A stretch of DNA of 40,915 nucleotides, from NCBI GenBank assembly GCA_001604275.1, contig LVBD01000031.1, positions 5,228-46,142 of the forward strand, read 5' to 3'. This document shows positions 24,787-32,575 of the stretch, in pieces (position 1 is the first letter of the stretch; each line of letters begins with the position of its first letter). The notes beneath the pieces were generated by a model. It did not search any database and was not told the DNA's origin. It was given only the letters and a program-made list of their open reading frames with translations. This DNA comes from Spirochaetales bacterium Spiro_02. Its GTDB lineage: Bacteria; Spirochaetota; Spirochaetia; Sphaerochaetales; Sphaerochaetaceae. A program made the position numbers and the translations under genes.

Positions 24787-25869
24787 ATGAAGAAGTTGAT
24801 TGTTGCGCTTTGTGTATTGCTGCTGATCGGTTCGTTCGCATTTGCCCAGGGGGCGGGCGAGACGACCAAGGCGAAGGCTCTCAGGGTCGGCATGGTGACC
24901 GATGCTGGGACCATCGACGACAAATCCTTCAACCAGGGGACATGGGAAGGCATCAAACGCGCCGGAGCGGAATTCGGTCTCGATGTCAAATACCTCAAGC
25001 CCGCTGGAACGACGGAAGCCGACTACCTCAAGGAAATGGGCAACCTCTATGACGCCGGGTACAAATTCATCGTCTGCCCCGGCTACAAGTTCGAGACCGC
25101 CGTCTACGAAGCCCAGGACAAGTGGCCCGACGCCAAGTTCGTCATCCTCGATGGCGAACCCCACACTGCGGACTACGCCACCTATCGGATCGAAAAGAAC
25201 GTCGTGGCCCTCTACTGGGCGGAGCAGGAATCAGGCTTCCTCGCCGGAGTCGCCGCTTCGCTGCAGATGAAGGAAGCCGAATTTGGTTTCGTCGGCGGCA
25301 TGGAGATCCCCGCTGTCCAGAAGTTCAACTGGGGCTGGCAGCAGGGCATCAAGTACGCCAATGAAAACTACGGCACCAAGATCGTCCTCAAGCAGGAGAA
25401 CGACCTGTACCAGGGTTCGTTCGACAACGTCGCCGCAGGACAGCAGCTCGCCGCTTCCATGTATGACAAGGGCGTCAAAGTCATCTTCGCCGCCGCAGGT
25501 GGCGTTGGAGTGGGCGTCATTAACGAAGCGAAGAGCAGAGCTTCCGCAGGACAGGACGTGTGGGTCGTCGGCGTCGATGTCGACCAGTATGCCGAAGGGC
25601 TGCTGCCCAGCGGCAAGTCGATCATCCTGACCTCCGCCATGAAGTATCTGGACCGTGCTTCCTACGACATGATCATCGACGAGATGAACGGCACCTTCCC
25701 CGGCGGACAGATCCTTCGTCTGAATGCCACCAACAACGGCATCGGCATTCCGGTGGACAACCCGAACCTTTCCGCCGACGTGCAGGCCGAAGTAGCCAAG
25801 ATCTACGAGAAGATCAAGAGCGGCGAAATCAAGGTCGCCGACACGCAGATCGCCGGTCTCTACAAGTAA
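24787..25869 (+). CDS. BMP-family nucleoside-binding protein (PnrA/TmpC-like)
   Basis: A 360-residue periplasmic binding protein of the basic-membrane-protein family, whose spirochaete member TmpC/PnrA binds purine nucleosides. The signal peptide runs to about FAFAQGA; no lipobox Cys is seen, unlike lipoprotein relatives. GMVTDAGTIDDKSFNQGTW is the hallmark N-terminal motif, and FVGGMEIPAVQKFNWGWQQG and VIFAAAGGVGVGVINEAK are further family blocks. AGGAGAGG lies 4 bases before the ATG. The ATPase and two permeases of the importer follow, separated by a hairpin that may reduce read-through. Purine nucleoside phosphorylase nearby supports the nucleoside role. Confidence 0.93.
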   Translation: MKKLIVALCVLLLIGSFAFAQGAGETTKAKALRVGMVTDAGTIDDKSFNQGTWEGIKRAGAEFGLDVKYLKPAGTTEADYLKEMGNLYDAGYKFIVCPGYKFETAVYEAQDKWPDAKFVILDGEPHTADYATYRIEKNVVALYWAEQESGFLAGVAASLQMKEAEFGFVGGMEIPAVQKFNWGWQQGIKYANENYGTKIVLKQENDLYQGSFDNVAAGQQLAASMYDKGVKVIFAAAGGVGVGVINEAKSRASAGQDVWVVGVDVDQYAEGLLPSGKSIILTSAMKYLDRASYDMIIDEMNGTFPGGQILRLNATNNGIGIPVDNPNLSADVQAEVAKIYEKIKSGEIKVADTQIAGLYK

Positions 25870-25892
25870 TCACACCGTTCGTTCATACCCAT

Positions 25893-25921
25893 GCAAGGGC
25901 CGCCTCACGGGCGGCCCTTGT
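25893..25921 (+). terminator. GC-rich hairpin between binding-protein and ATPase genes
   Basis: CAAGGGCCGCC pairs with GGCGGCCCTTG around a short TCACG loop, then TGGGATTTT. It probably acts as a partial terminator or stabiliser that keeps the binding protein in excess. Confidence 0.7.
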
Positions 25922-26040
25922 GGGATTTTCGGGGTCGCGTGGCCGGCTCCTCTCCAAGATCCGGCGGATCGCCGTCGATCGAAAGGGGGCCATCATCGTC
26001 GCACGGAGCTTCCGTGCCCTCAAAGGGAGTCTATTCGCCA

Positions 26041-27561
26041 ATGAGTCACGTCATAGAAATGTTGCATATTCGCAAGGAGTTTCCGGGAATCGTCGCCAAC
26101 GATGACATTTCGCTTCAGGTTGAGCAGGGGGAGATCCATGCGATACTCGGGGAGAACGGAGCCGGAAAATCGACCTTGATGAGCATTCTCTTCGGTCTGT
26201 ATCATGCGGACGAGGGAATCATCAAGGTCAAGGGGAAGGAAGTGAAGATTTCCTCTCCCAACGACGCCACCGAGCTTGGCATCGGCATGGTGCACCAGCA
26301 TTTCCAGCTGGTCCATAATTTCACTGTCACCGAAAACATCATTCTCGGAAAGGAGGGGGGCTTCTTCCTCGACCGACGCAATGCGTCGAAGAAGATCAAG
26401 GCGCTGTCGGAGAAGTACGGCCTGAGCATCGACCCGGACATGGTCATCGAGGATATTTCGGTGGGGATGCAGCAGCGGGTGGAGATTCTCAAGATGCTGT
26501 ATCGCGATGCCGACATCCTGATCTTCGACGAACCGACGGCCGTGCTGACGCCCCAGGAAATCGACGAATTGATGCAGATCATGCGCAATCTTGTCGCCGA
26601 AGGCAAGTCGATCATCCTGATTACCCATAAGCTCGATGAAATCAAGGCGGTCGCCGACCGATGCACCATCATCCGACGAGGCAAGATGATCGGCGTAGTC
26701 GATGTGGCTACGACCAGCCAGGCCCAGATGGCGGCGATGATGGTCGGCCGACCGGTCTCCTTCAAGGTGGAGAAGAAGACCGCTCAGCCGGGGCGGGTCA
26801 TCCTCGATGTCCACCATCTGAACGTCATGAACTCCAAGAAGGTCCTCGGTGTCAAGGACTTCTCGCTTACTGTCCGTGCCGGAGAAATCGTCGGAATCGC
26901 CGGAGTGGACGGCAACGGACAGAGCGAGCTGGTCGAGGCGATCACCGGGCTGCGTCCGATAGAGTCGGGCGCCGTTAGCGTCGCGGGGACCGATGTCACC
27001 CATGCGTCGATCAGAGCCCGAAACGAAGCGGGGATCGGACATATTCCGGAGGACCGGCAGAAACGTGGTCTGGTTCTCAACGAGACCGTCGCCGCCAACA
27101 TGGTGATCAAGGACTACTACCACGCTCCGTTCTCCAGGCACGGTCTGCTGAAGGAAGATGTCATAGAAACGTATGCCAAGGATGTCGTCAAGCAGTTCGA
27201 CGTACGGAGCGGCGAGGGAATCTTCTCTCTGGCAGGCAAACTGTCCGGCGGTAACCAGCAGAAGGCGATCGTCGGACGAGAGATGGTGGCCGACCCGCAG
27301 CTGCTGATCGCCGTCCAGCCTACCCGAGGGCTCGACGTAGGGGCGATCGAATATATCCACAAGCAGCTGGTGCTGCATCGTGACAAGGGGCATGCAGTGC
27401 TTCTCGTTTCGTTCGAACTGGATGAGATCTTCAACCTTTCCGACAGGATCGCGGTCATGAACAACGGCGAGTTGGTCGATGTCGTGAAGACCTCCGAGAC
27501 CGATGAGCATGAGGTCGGATTGCTGATGGCGGGCGTCAAAGGCAAGGAAGGTGCGAAATGA
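26041..27561 (+). CDS. Nucleoside ABC transporter ATP-binding protein (NupO-like)
   Basis: A 506-residue protein with two ABC ATPase domains, as in the sugar/nucleoside CUT2-type group. Domain 1 has Walker A GENGAGKST, the Q-loop region GMVHQHFQL, signature ISVGMQQRVEILK and Walker B ILIFDEPTAVL. Domain 2 has a degenerate Walker A (GVDGNGQSE) and signature LSGGNQQKAIVGRE with LLIAVQPTRGLD, the usual pattern of one less active site. AAAGGGAG lies 11 bases before the ATG. Its stop overlaps the next start by 4 bases. Confidence 0.95.
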   Translation: MSHVIEMLHIRKEFPGIVANDDISLQVEQGEIHAILGENGAGKSTLMSILFGLYHADEGIIKVKGKEVKISSPNDATELGIGMVHQHFQLVHNFTVTENIILGKEGGFFLDRRNASKKIKALSEKYGLSIDPDMVIEDISVGMQQRVEILKMLYRDADILIFDEPTAVLTPQEIDELMQIMRNLVAEGKSIILITHKLDEIKAVADRCTIIRRGKMIGVVDVATTSQAQMAAMMVGRPVSFKVEKKTAQPGRVILDVHHLNVMNSKKVLGVKDFSLTVRAGEIVGIAGVDGNGQSELVEAITGLRPIESGAVSVAGTDVTHASIRARNEAGIGHIPEDRQKRGLVLNETVAANMVIKDYYHAPFSRHGLLKEDVIETYAKDVVKQFDVRSGEGIFSLAGKLSGGNQQKAIVGREMVADPQLLIAVQPTRGLDVGAIEYIHKQLVLHRDKGHAVLLVSFELDEIFNLSDRIAVMNNGELVDVVKTSETDEHEVGLLMAGVKGKEGAK

Positions 27562-28796
27562 GTAAGAAACCGAAACAGAAGAAAGAGTTCAAAAGCAACG
27601 ATTTCCTGATCGCGCTTTCCGCGGTGGTTCTTGGCTTGATCGCCGGCGCCGTGCTGATGGCGGCGATCGGTAGCAATCCGTTCGAGGGGTTCCTCTACCT
27701 GTTCCGCGGCGGACTGATGAACATCGAGCGCATCGGCAATACGCTGGCTACCGCCACGACGTTGATGCTTGTGGGGCTGTCCGTGGCGTTCGCATTCAAG
27801 ACGGGGCTGTTCAACATCGGAGCGTCGGGGCAGATGCTGGTCGGAGGGCTGTGTGCGACGCTGGTCGCCCACCATGTGTTTCTTCCCCGCCCGCTGTACT
27901 TGGTGGTGCTGATCCTGTCCGCGCTGCTGGGGGGAGCGTTGTGGGGCGTGATTCCCGGATTCCTCAAGGCGAAGTTCAATGTGCACGAGGTGGTGGCGAC
28001 GATCATGATGAACTGGATCGCCTACTGGTCGGTCTACTATTTCGTGCCGGCGTATCTGAAGGGGCCGTCGCTGGAGACCGAGTCGGCTTCGATCGCGGTG
28101 ACGCAGTCGCTACGTACCGAATGGCTGACCAAGATGTTCCATGGGTCGTACGTGAATCTCGGTATCTTCGTGGCGATCGTGGCGGTGATCATTGTCAAAT
28201 TCATCCTGGATAAGACGACGCTCGGCTTCGAGCTGAAGGCGGTTGGCTCCAATCGGTTCTGCGCCGAGTATGCAGGGATCAAGGTCAATCGCAATGTCGT
28301 CGTCTCGATGATGATCGCCGGCGGGCTGGCCGGGTTGGCCGGGCTGACGTTCTACACCGGCTATGCGCGCAATATGCAGATCGGCGTGATGCCGAGCCAG
28401 GGTTTCGATGGAATCGCCGTGGCGTTGCTGGGGGCGAGCAATCCGGTGGGGGTGCTGTTCTCGTCGCTGTTTTTCGGTATGCTGCAGTCGGGCAAGGGGT
28501 TCATGAACGCCATGACGAGTGTTCCTCCTGAGATCGCCGATACGATCATCGCCACGATCATCTACTTCACCGCGACCAGCGTGCTGTTCAAGAAGTTCTG
28601 GGACGGCGTAGCTCGGAAAATGACGATTCGTAGGGAAAAGGAAGTGGCCGCCCAGGAGGCGCAGGATGCCAAGGATGCGCAGACGGTTGCGGGGCGATTG
28701 GCAGAACCCTCGTCCGGTCCTGATGTGAGTTTGCATCCGTCCAGGGAATCTATCGGTCCGGTTAGCGGCGGAACCGACGGCAAGGAGGTGAAATAA
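27558..28796 (+). CDS. Nucleoside ABC transporter permease (NupP-like)
   Basis: A 412-residue membrane permease of the BPD_transp_2 family, with about eight to ten helices up to residue 350. Typical blocks are LAFKTGLFNIGA-like AFKTGLFNIGASGQMLVGG, HEVVATIMMNWIAYW and GYARNMQIGVMPSQGFDGIAVALLGASNP when read in parts. An unusual C-terminal tail of about 60 residues is hydrophilic and rich in Ala, Gln and Asp (KEVAAQEAQDAKDAQ). It overlaps the ATPase gene by 4 bases (ATGA) and ends 1 base before the next permease. Confidence 0.93.
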   Translation: MSKKPKQKKEFKSNDFLIALSAVVLGLIAGAVLMAAIGSNPFEGFLYLFRGGLMNIERIGNTLATATTLMLVGLSVAFAFKTGLFNIGASGQMLVGGLCATLVAHHVFLPRPLYLVVLILSALLGGALWGVIPGFLKAKFNVHEVVATIMMNWIAYWSVYYFVPAYLKGPSLETESASIAVTQSLRTEWLTKMFHGSYVNLGIFVAIVAVIIVKFILDKTTLGFELKAVGSNRFCAEYAGIKVNRNVVVSMMIAGGLAGLAGLTFYTGYARNMQIGVMPSQGFDGIAVALLGASNPVGVLFSSLFFGMLQSGKGFMNAMTSVPPEIADTIIATIIYFTATSVLFKKFWDGVARKMTIRREKEVAAQEAQDAKDAQTVAGRLAEPSSGPDVSLHPSRESIGPVSGGTDGKEVK

Positions 28797-28797
28797 T

Positions 28798-29730
28798 ATG
28801 TGGCATATCATCACCATGGTCTTTCCATACGCCATCGCATATACCATCCCCATGCTGGTCACCGCGTTGGGTGGCTTGTATTCGGAACGTAGCGGCGTAA
28901 CGAATCTTGGGCTGGAAGGTCTGATGCTCGTCGGATATTTTGCCAGCGCCATCACGATCAAGTTTACCGAAAGCGTTTCGTATGCCGCGGCGTTACCGCT
29001 GGGATTGCTTGCGGCTGTCATTGCCGGGGCTCTCTTTTCGTTGCTCCATGCGTTCGCCTCGATCAACTTGAAGGCCGATCAGGTCATCAGCGGTACGGCG
29101 ATCAACATGCTGGCCAGCGCGCTTACCGTCTATCTGGCCCGTACGATCGCCGGAAGCGGCAACGTTCGGATCATGATGGGCATCGTCCGCAAGAACATTC
29201 CGGTGTTGTCCAAGATTCCTGTGCTCGGGCCGTTGTTCTTTTCGCAAAGCTACTGGAGCACCTGGGTCTGTCTGTTGATTTGGGCGCTGTCGTGGATTCT
29301 GTTGTACAAGACTTCGTTCGGTCTGCGCCTGCGGGCGTGCGGCGAGCATCCGTCGGCGGTGGCGTCGGCGGGCATCAGCGTCCATGCCATGCGGTATTTC
29401 GGCGTAATCATGAGCGGCGCCCTGGCCGGTCTTGGCGGCGGTGTGATACTGATCACCTATTCGGGCGAGTTCAATGGTAGTGTGGCGGGACTTGGGTTCC
29501 TGTCCATCGCGGCGTTGATCTTCGGTCAATGGAAGCCGCTGGGGATTCTTGGTGCGACGTTCTTCTTCGGTATCGCTACGACGATAGCCAACGTTTCGCA
29601 GGTCATTCCACAGCTGGGGGTCGTTCCGCCGGTGCTTTTCAAGGTCTTTCCCTATGTGGTCACCTTGCTGGCGCTGGTGGCGTTCTCCAAGAAGTCGGCG
29701 GCTCCGAAAGCTTCGGGAGAACCGTTCTGA
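28798..29730 (+). CDS. Nucleoside ABC transporter permease (NupQ-like)
   Basis: A 310-residue BPD_transp_2 permease and the second membrane subunit of the importer. The N-terminal GGLYSERSGVTNLGLEGLML is a strong hallmark, with DQVISGTAINMLASALTVYL and LRACGEHPSAVASAGI in the middle. About eight hydrophobic segments. AAGGAGG precedes the ATG inside the end of the previous gene. A terminator follows 38 bases after the stop. Confidence 0.94.
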   Translation: MWHIITMVFPYAIAYTIPMLVTALGGLYSERSGVTNLGLEGLMLVGYFASAITIKFTESVSYAAALPLGLLAAVIAGALFSLLHAFASINLKADQVISGTAINMLASALTVYLARTIAGSGNVRIMMGIVRKNIPVLSKIPVLGPLFFSQSYWSTWVCLLIWALSWILLYKTSFGLRLRACGEHPSAVASAGISVHAMRYFGVIMSGALAGLGGGVILITYSGEFNGSVAGLGFLSIAALIFGQWKPLGILGATFFFGIATTIANVSQVIPQLGVVPPVLFKVFPYVVTLLALVAFSKKSAAPKASGEPF

Positions 29731-29768
29731 TCAGTGCTTTTGTGATTCTTGTTATTGTTTGGGTTTTT

Positions 29769-29805
29769 CTGACCGGTCGGCTGTGTTCGGCTGGTCAGTT
29801 TTTTT
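29769..29805 (+). terminator. Rho-independent terminator of the nucleoside-importer operon
   Basis: CTGACCGGTCG pairs with CGGCTGGTCAG (11 bp with two G-T pairs), loop GCTGTGTT, then seven Ts. Confidence 0.88.
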
Positions 29806-29849
29806 CGGCTCAGTGCAATTTATGAAGCCGGGAGCGGAAGCTATATGTA

Positions 29850-29999
29850 GGTGCCCCCGTGAGGAGGGGGAGCAGGTTCCAACCGTGGAATATGCCAAGA
29901 TCGACGGCAGGGGTGCCCCCCGTGAGGGGGGGCAGGATCTTTCATACTTCAACACCTCCTTCGCCTTGCAGGGGTGCCCCCCGTGAGGGGGGGGGCAGG
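29850..29999. CRISPR. CRISPR-like cluster: three hairpin repeats with 33-34 bp spacers
   Basis: Repeats lie at 29850-29876, 29910-29936 and 29971-29999. Copies 2 and 3 share GGGGTGCCCCCCGTGAGGGG and differ only by two extra Gs; copy 1 is degenerate. Each can fold as TGCCCCCC-GTGA-GGGGGGGCA. The two intervening sequences are unrelated and measure 33 and 34 bp, so the period of about 61-63 bp equals that of type I-E arrays. No cas gene is in the window and three repeats is minimal, so an intergenic hairpin repeat family is an equal alternative. Confidence 0.4.
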
Positions 30000-30183
30000 A
30001 AGCTATGCTGATAGGTGCCTTGTCAAACAAGGGTCTCCGTTTGTGCGGGCTTCCTTCTGGATGAGTGCGTATCGGATTTGCCGCCATGTGTACCCAAGAG
30101 GAAGTACCGCTGAGGAATGCATGTTCCTTTTTCTCCTAGTCTGGAGTTTGGAATACAGGACAAATCAAAAAAAGGATTACCAT

Positions 30184-30262
30184 ATGGCAATGTCCGGCAA
30201 TGTCCGAGCCTGCATGCGACAATGTCCGGCAATGTCCGGCAAGGACTGGGCATGTAGGTAGC
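30184..30262 (+). repeat. CAATGTCCGG-type short repeats
   Basis: Four copies of a 10-11 bp unit (GGCAATGTCCG, GGCAATGTCCG, GACAATGTCCG, GGCAATGTCCG), in two pairs separated by a GCATGC-containing segment. Related units occur at 30413-30490. Confidence 0.75.
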
Positions 30263-30264
30263 AA

Positions 30265-30352
30265 TGAGCTGCTATAAAGGGTGGAAAACCTCCGGGGAGG
30301 GCTTCATCTAGCAGGAAAACCTCCTGATTGTTGGACTGAGCCTTTTTTCTAT
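30265..30352 (+). ncRNA. Possible small structured RNA ending in an intrinsic terminator
   Basis: GGAAAACCTCC occurs twice. CTCC-GG-GGAG and CAGGA-AAACC-TCCTG can form hairpins, and GGCT pairs with AGCC directly before TTTTTT. There is no match to an RNA family I know, and no clear promoter. Confidence 0.25.
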
Positions 30353-30412
30353 TTGCCTGGAGGCCGCAATATTTTGACAGAATAGCTTGTCTGTATAAGT
30401 ATATAGCAATCA

Positions 30413-30490
30413 CCGAGCATGCATGTAGCAATGTCCGAGCAATCACCGAGCATGCATGCAGCAATGGCAAAGCAATGGCAAAGCAATAAA
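30413..30490 (+). repeat. GCAATG/GCATGCATG short repeats
   Basis: GAGCATGCATGTAGCAATG and GAGCATGCATGCAGCAATG lie about 37 bp apart, followed by two copies of GCAATGGCAAA. This resembles the units at 30184-30262. Confidence 0.7.
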
Positions 30491-30580
30491 TTGGTTGGAA
30501 GCGCATATAATTATATATTGTATAAATAATTATTAATCATTGTCAGGCAAAAAAGGAGGGGAGGGTTTTGGTCGGACCAT

Positions 30581-30609
30581 TTGTCTCTTATGTAAATTTG
30601 CGCTATGAT
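30581..30609 (+). promoter_or_regulatory. Candidate promoter of the small membrane-protein gene
   Basis: TTGTCT (30581-30586), 17-bp spacer, TATGAT (30604-30609). The start codon is only 11 bases after the -10, so the leader would be about 5 bases. Confidence 0.45.
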
Positions 30610-30620
30610 CGAATCCTCCC

Positions 30621-31013
30621 ATGAAAACTTCGATCCAGCGCTTTCTCATCGTGTTCGTTCTGATCCTCGCATTGATATCCCTCGGACTGGGGATATTTCT
30701 GTTTGTGACACGCTCGCGCGGCGCTGCGGAGTTGTCGTTGATCGAAGGGCCGCTGGACATGGTGGATCTGATCGAAGGCGACTACGCCGTGCCGGAGAAG
30801 CTGTCCGTGTTCACCCCGCCGGAGGATGCGGAGGATGAATCGGAGCCTGGGACCTTGATCTCCGACGGAGATTTCTCAGCAGGAATCCTGACCGACGGAC
30901 GGACGGGTGTGGGGATGGACATCGGCGACGACCTTGACTGGGATGTCTCCTTTACCGCGAACCCATGGGGCGACGAATATGGGTTCACCACGCAGTGGAC
31001 CATACATTTGTGA
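30621..31013 (+). CDS. Small single-pass membrane protein of unknown function
   Basis: A 130-residue protein I do not recognise. Residues 8-30 form one hydrophobic helix after a short basic N-terminus (KTSIQR), then the stop-transfer TRSR, so it should be anchored in the inner membrane with an outer-facing or cleaved C-terminal part. The rest is strongly acidic (PPEDAEDESEPG, MDIGDDLDWD) and ends in a beta-rich stretch. Codon use matches the neighbours, which supports a real gene. No Shine-Dalgarno is present; the promoter lies almost at the ATG. It stands alone between the repeat region and the phosphorylase gene. Confidence 0.6.
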   Translation: MKTSIQRFLIVFVLILALISLGLGIFLFVTRSRGAAELSLIEGPLDMVDLIEGDYAVPEKLSVFTPPEDAEDESEPGTLISDGDFSAGILTDGRTGVGMDIGDDLDWDVSFTANPWGDEYGFTTQWTIHL

Positions 31014-31122
31014 CTTTCCCTTTCACTGAAAAACGGCTACACTTTGGGCATCCCGGTCTATGACGGTTCGTCGGTCGCCGGCGTTTCGATGCGATCGGGC
31101 ATGGATTACCGGAGGAACACAT

Positions 31123-31956
31123 ATGGAAGATCTTATGAAGAAGTTGCAGGAAGCGGCCGTATTCATCAAGGCCCGGACGGGCAAGGCTCCGACGGAGATC
31201 GCTCTTGTGCTCGGCAGCGGCCTGGGGGGACTGGTCGACGAACTGTCGGATACGATCGCCATCCCGTACAAGGATATTCCGCATTTCCCCGTCTCCACCG
31301 TTCCCGGTCACGCCGGACGTCTGGTCGTCGGGATGCTGGAGGGACGGCGCATACTGTGCATGCAGGGGCGTTTCCACTATTACGAAGGGTATTCCATGGA
31401 CAAGGTGGTCTTCCCCATCCAGGTAATGCGCATGCTCGACATCAGGAATCTGCTGCTGACCAACGCCGCGGGCTGTGTGAACGAGAACTGGAAGCCCGGA
31501 GACCTGATGGTGATCAAGGACCATATCAAGCTGATCGCCGACAATCCGCTGCGCGGACCGAACAGTTCCGATCTGGGGCAGCGGTTCTTCGACATGTCCA
31601 AGGCCTACGATCCTGCGTTGCGAGCCATGGCGATTCAGTGCGGCAAGGACCTGGGCCTCGACGTGAAGGAAGGCGTATACCAGCTGTTCACCGGGCCGTC
31701 GTTCGAGACTCCGGCCGAAGTGAGATTCGCCCGGATGTGCGGAGCCGACGCTGTGGGCATGTCCACCGTACCAGAGACGATCGCCGCCAACCATTGCGGG
31801 ATCAAGGTGCTGGGGATCAGCTGTCTGACCAACATGGCCGCCGGCATCCTCGACCAGCCGCTGAACCATGAAGAAGTGCTTGAGACCGGGCAGCGTGTGA
31901 AGGAATCGTTCACCGCGCTGGTCAAGAGCGTCGTCAGTAACTGGCCGCTGTCCTGA
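31123..31956 (+). CDS. punA: Purine nucleoside phosphorylase (trimeric type)
   Basis: A 277-residue phosphorylase that cleaves purine (deoxy)ribonucleosides with phosphate to the base and (deoxy)ribose 1-phosphate. It carries the trimeric PNP signature: VLGSGLGGL with the phosphate-binding Ser, GHAGRLVVG, QGRFHYYEGY with the His, GPSFETPAEVR with the purine-site Glu, and AVGMSTVPETIAANHCGIK with the conserved Asn downstream in the C-terminal part. GGAGG lies 7 bases before the ATG at 31123. The nucleoside importer is just upstream and deoC elsewhere in the window, so this is the first intracellular salvage step. Confidence 0.95.
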   Translation: MEDLMKKLQEAAVFIKARTGKAPTEIALVLGSGLGGLVDELSDTIAIPYKDIPHFPVSTVPGHAGRLVVGMLEGRRILCMQGRFHYYEGYSMDKVVFPIQVMRMLDIRNLLLTNAAGCVNENWKPGDLMVIKDHIKLIADNPLRGPNSSDLGQRFFDMSKAYDPALRAMAIQCGKDLGLDVKEGVYQLFTGPSFETPAEVRFARMCGADAVGMSTVPETIAANHCGIKVLGISCLTNMAAGILDQPLNHEEVLETGQRVKESFTALVKSVVSNWPLS

Positions 31957-31961
31957 TAGCG

Positions 31962-31991
31962 GTCCTTGCCGGCATTTCCGGTAGCAGGGAC
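31962..31991 (+). other. Hairpin between phosphorylase and cupin genes
   Basis: GTCCTTGCCGG can pair with CCGGTAGCAGGGAC with one bulge. No T-run, so an mRNA-processing or weak termination role is possible. Confidence 0.4.
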
Positions 31992-32025
31992 GGCCGCCGA
32001 TCGATCCTATGGGAAGGGAGGATGC

Positions 32026-32556
32026 ATGAAACGACTGACTGCGAAAGAAGTGATCGAACTGCTCGATCTGGAGCCGTTGGAAGGCGAGGGAGGGTTCTTC
32101 AGATTCCTCCACGCCTGTACGGATGAGCGTGGAACGTCTCGCGCCGGGACGATCTGGTATCTGGTGACCGAGGATAGCTATTCTTCGCTTCACTGGTTGC
32201 CGACCGACGAAATATGGTACCACTGCCTGGGCGATCCGCTGGATCAGCTGTTGCTCTCCCCGGATGGAACGTTCCAGCGCCGGCGCATCGGAACGGATCT
32301 GGCTGCGAAGCAACTGCCGGTGTCGGTGGTTCCCGGTCGATGGTGGCAGGGAACCAAGCTGGCCGCGGCCGGTGGGTACGACGGTCCGGATGACGGAGAT
32401 GAGGCGGACCGGGCGTGTGCGGAGAACCGGCGTTTCGGCTACGCCCTGTGCTGCACCATGATGAGTCCTCCGTACGATGCCGCTACATATCGGCAGGGGA
32501 CGATCGATCTGCTGGTCCAGTATCCCGGATGTCCGGCGATCAAGGACTTTCTCTGA
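32026..32556 (+). CDS. Cupin-fold protein, DUF985 (Cupin_5) family
   Basis: A 176-residue single-domain cupin. The family pattern is clear: EGGFFRFLHACTD, GTIWYLVTEDSYSSLHWLPTDEIWYHCLGDPL, VPGRWWQGTKLA and YALCCTMMSPPYD when read in parts. The role of the family is not established; a small-molecule isomerase or sugar-epimerase-like activity has been suggested by fold only. AGGGAGG lies close before the ATG. It lies 70 bases after the phosphorylase gene and 20 bases before the SDR gene, so one operon is likely. Confidence 0.85.
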   Translation: MKRLTAKEVIELLDLEPLEGEGGFFRFLHACTDERGTSRAGTIWYLVTEDSYSSLHWLPTDEIWYHCLGDPLDQLLLSPDGTFQRRRIGTDLAAKQLPVSVVPGRWWQGTKLAAAGGYDGPDDGDEADRACAENRRFGYALCCTMMSPPYDAATYRQGTIDLLVQYPGCPAIKDFL

Positions 32557-32575
32557 CGGAAAGCGAGGAGATGCC

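Larger units (their letters stand above)
29731..30620. other. 890-bp non-coding stretch with hairpin and short repeats
   Basis: No convincing gene. In order: importer terminator (29769-29805), CRISPR-like hairpin repeats (29850-29999), CAATGTCCGG-type repeats (30184-30262 and 30413-30490), a possible structured RNA ending in T6 (about 30265-30352), an AT-rich patch (30500-30540) and a promoter for the next gene. Confidence 0.7.

Noticed and set aside
29974-30261. Open frame of 95 codons in the repeat-rich gap
   Set aside because: It starts in a hairpin repeat and ends in the CAATGTCCGG repeats, with no ribosome site and low-complexity content.
30265-30352. Known riboswitch or signal-recognition-particle RNA
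   Set aside because: The segment lacks the conserved cores of TPP, purine, fluoride or SRP RNAs that I could compare from memory; it is kept only as a low-confidence structured RNA.
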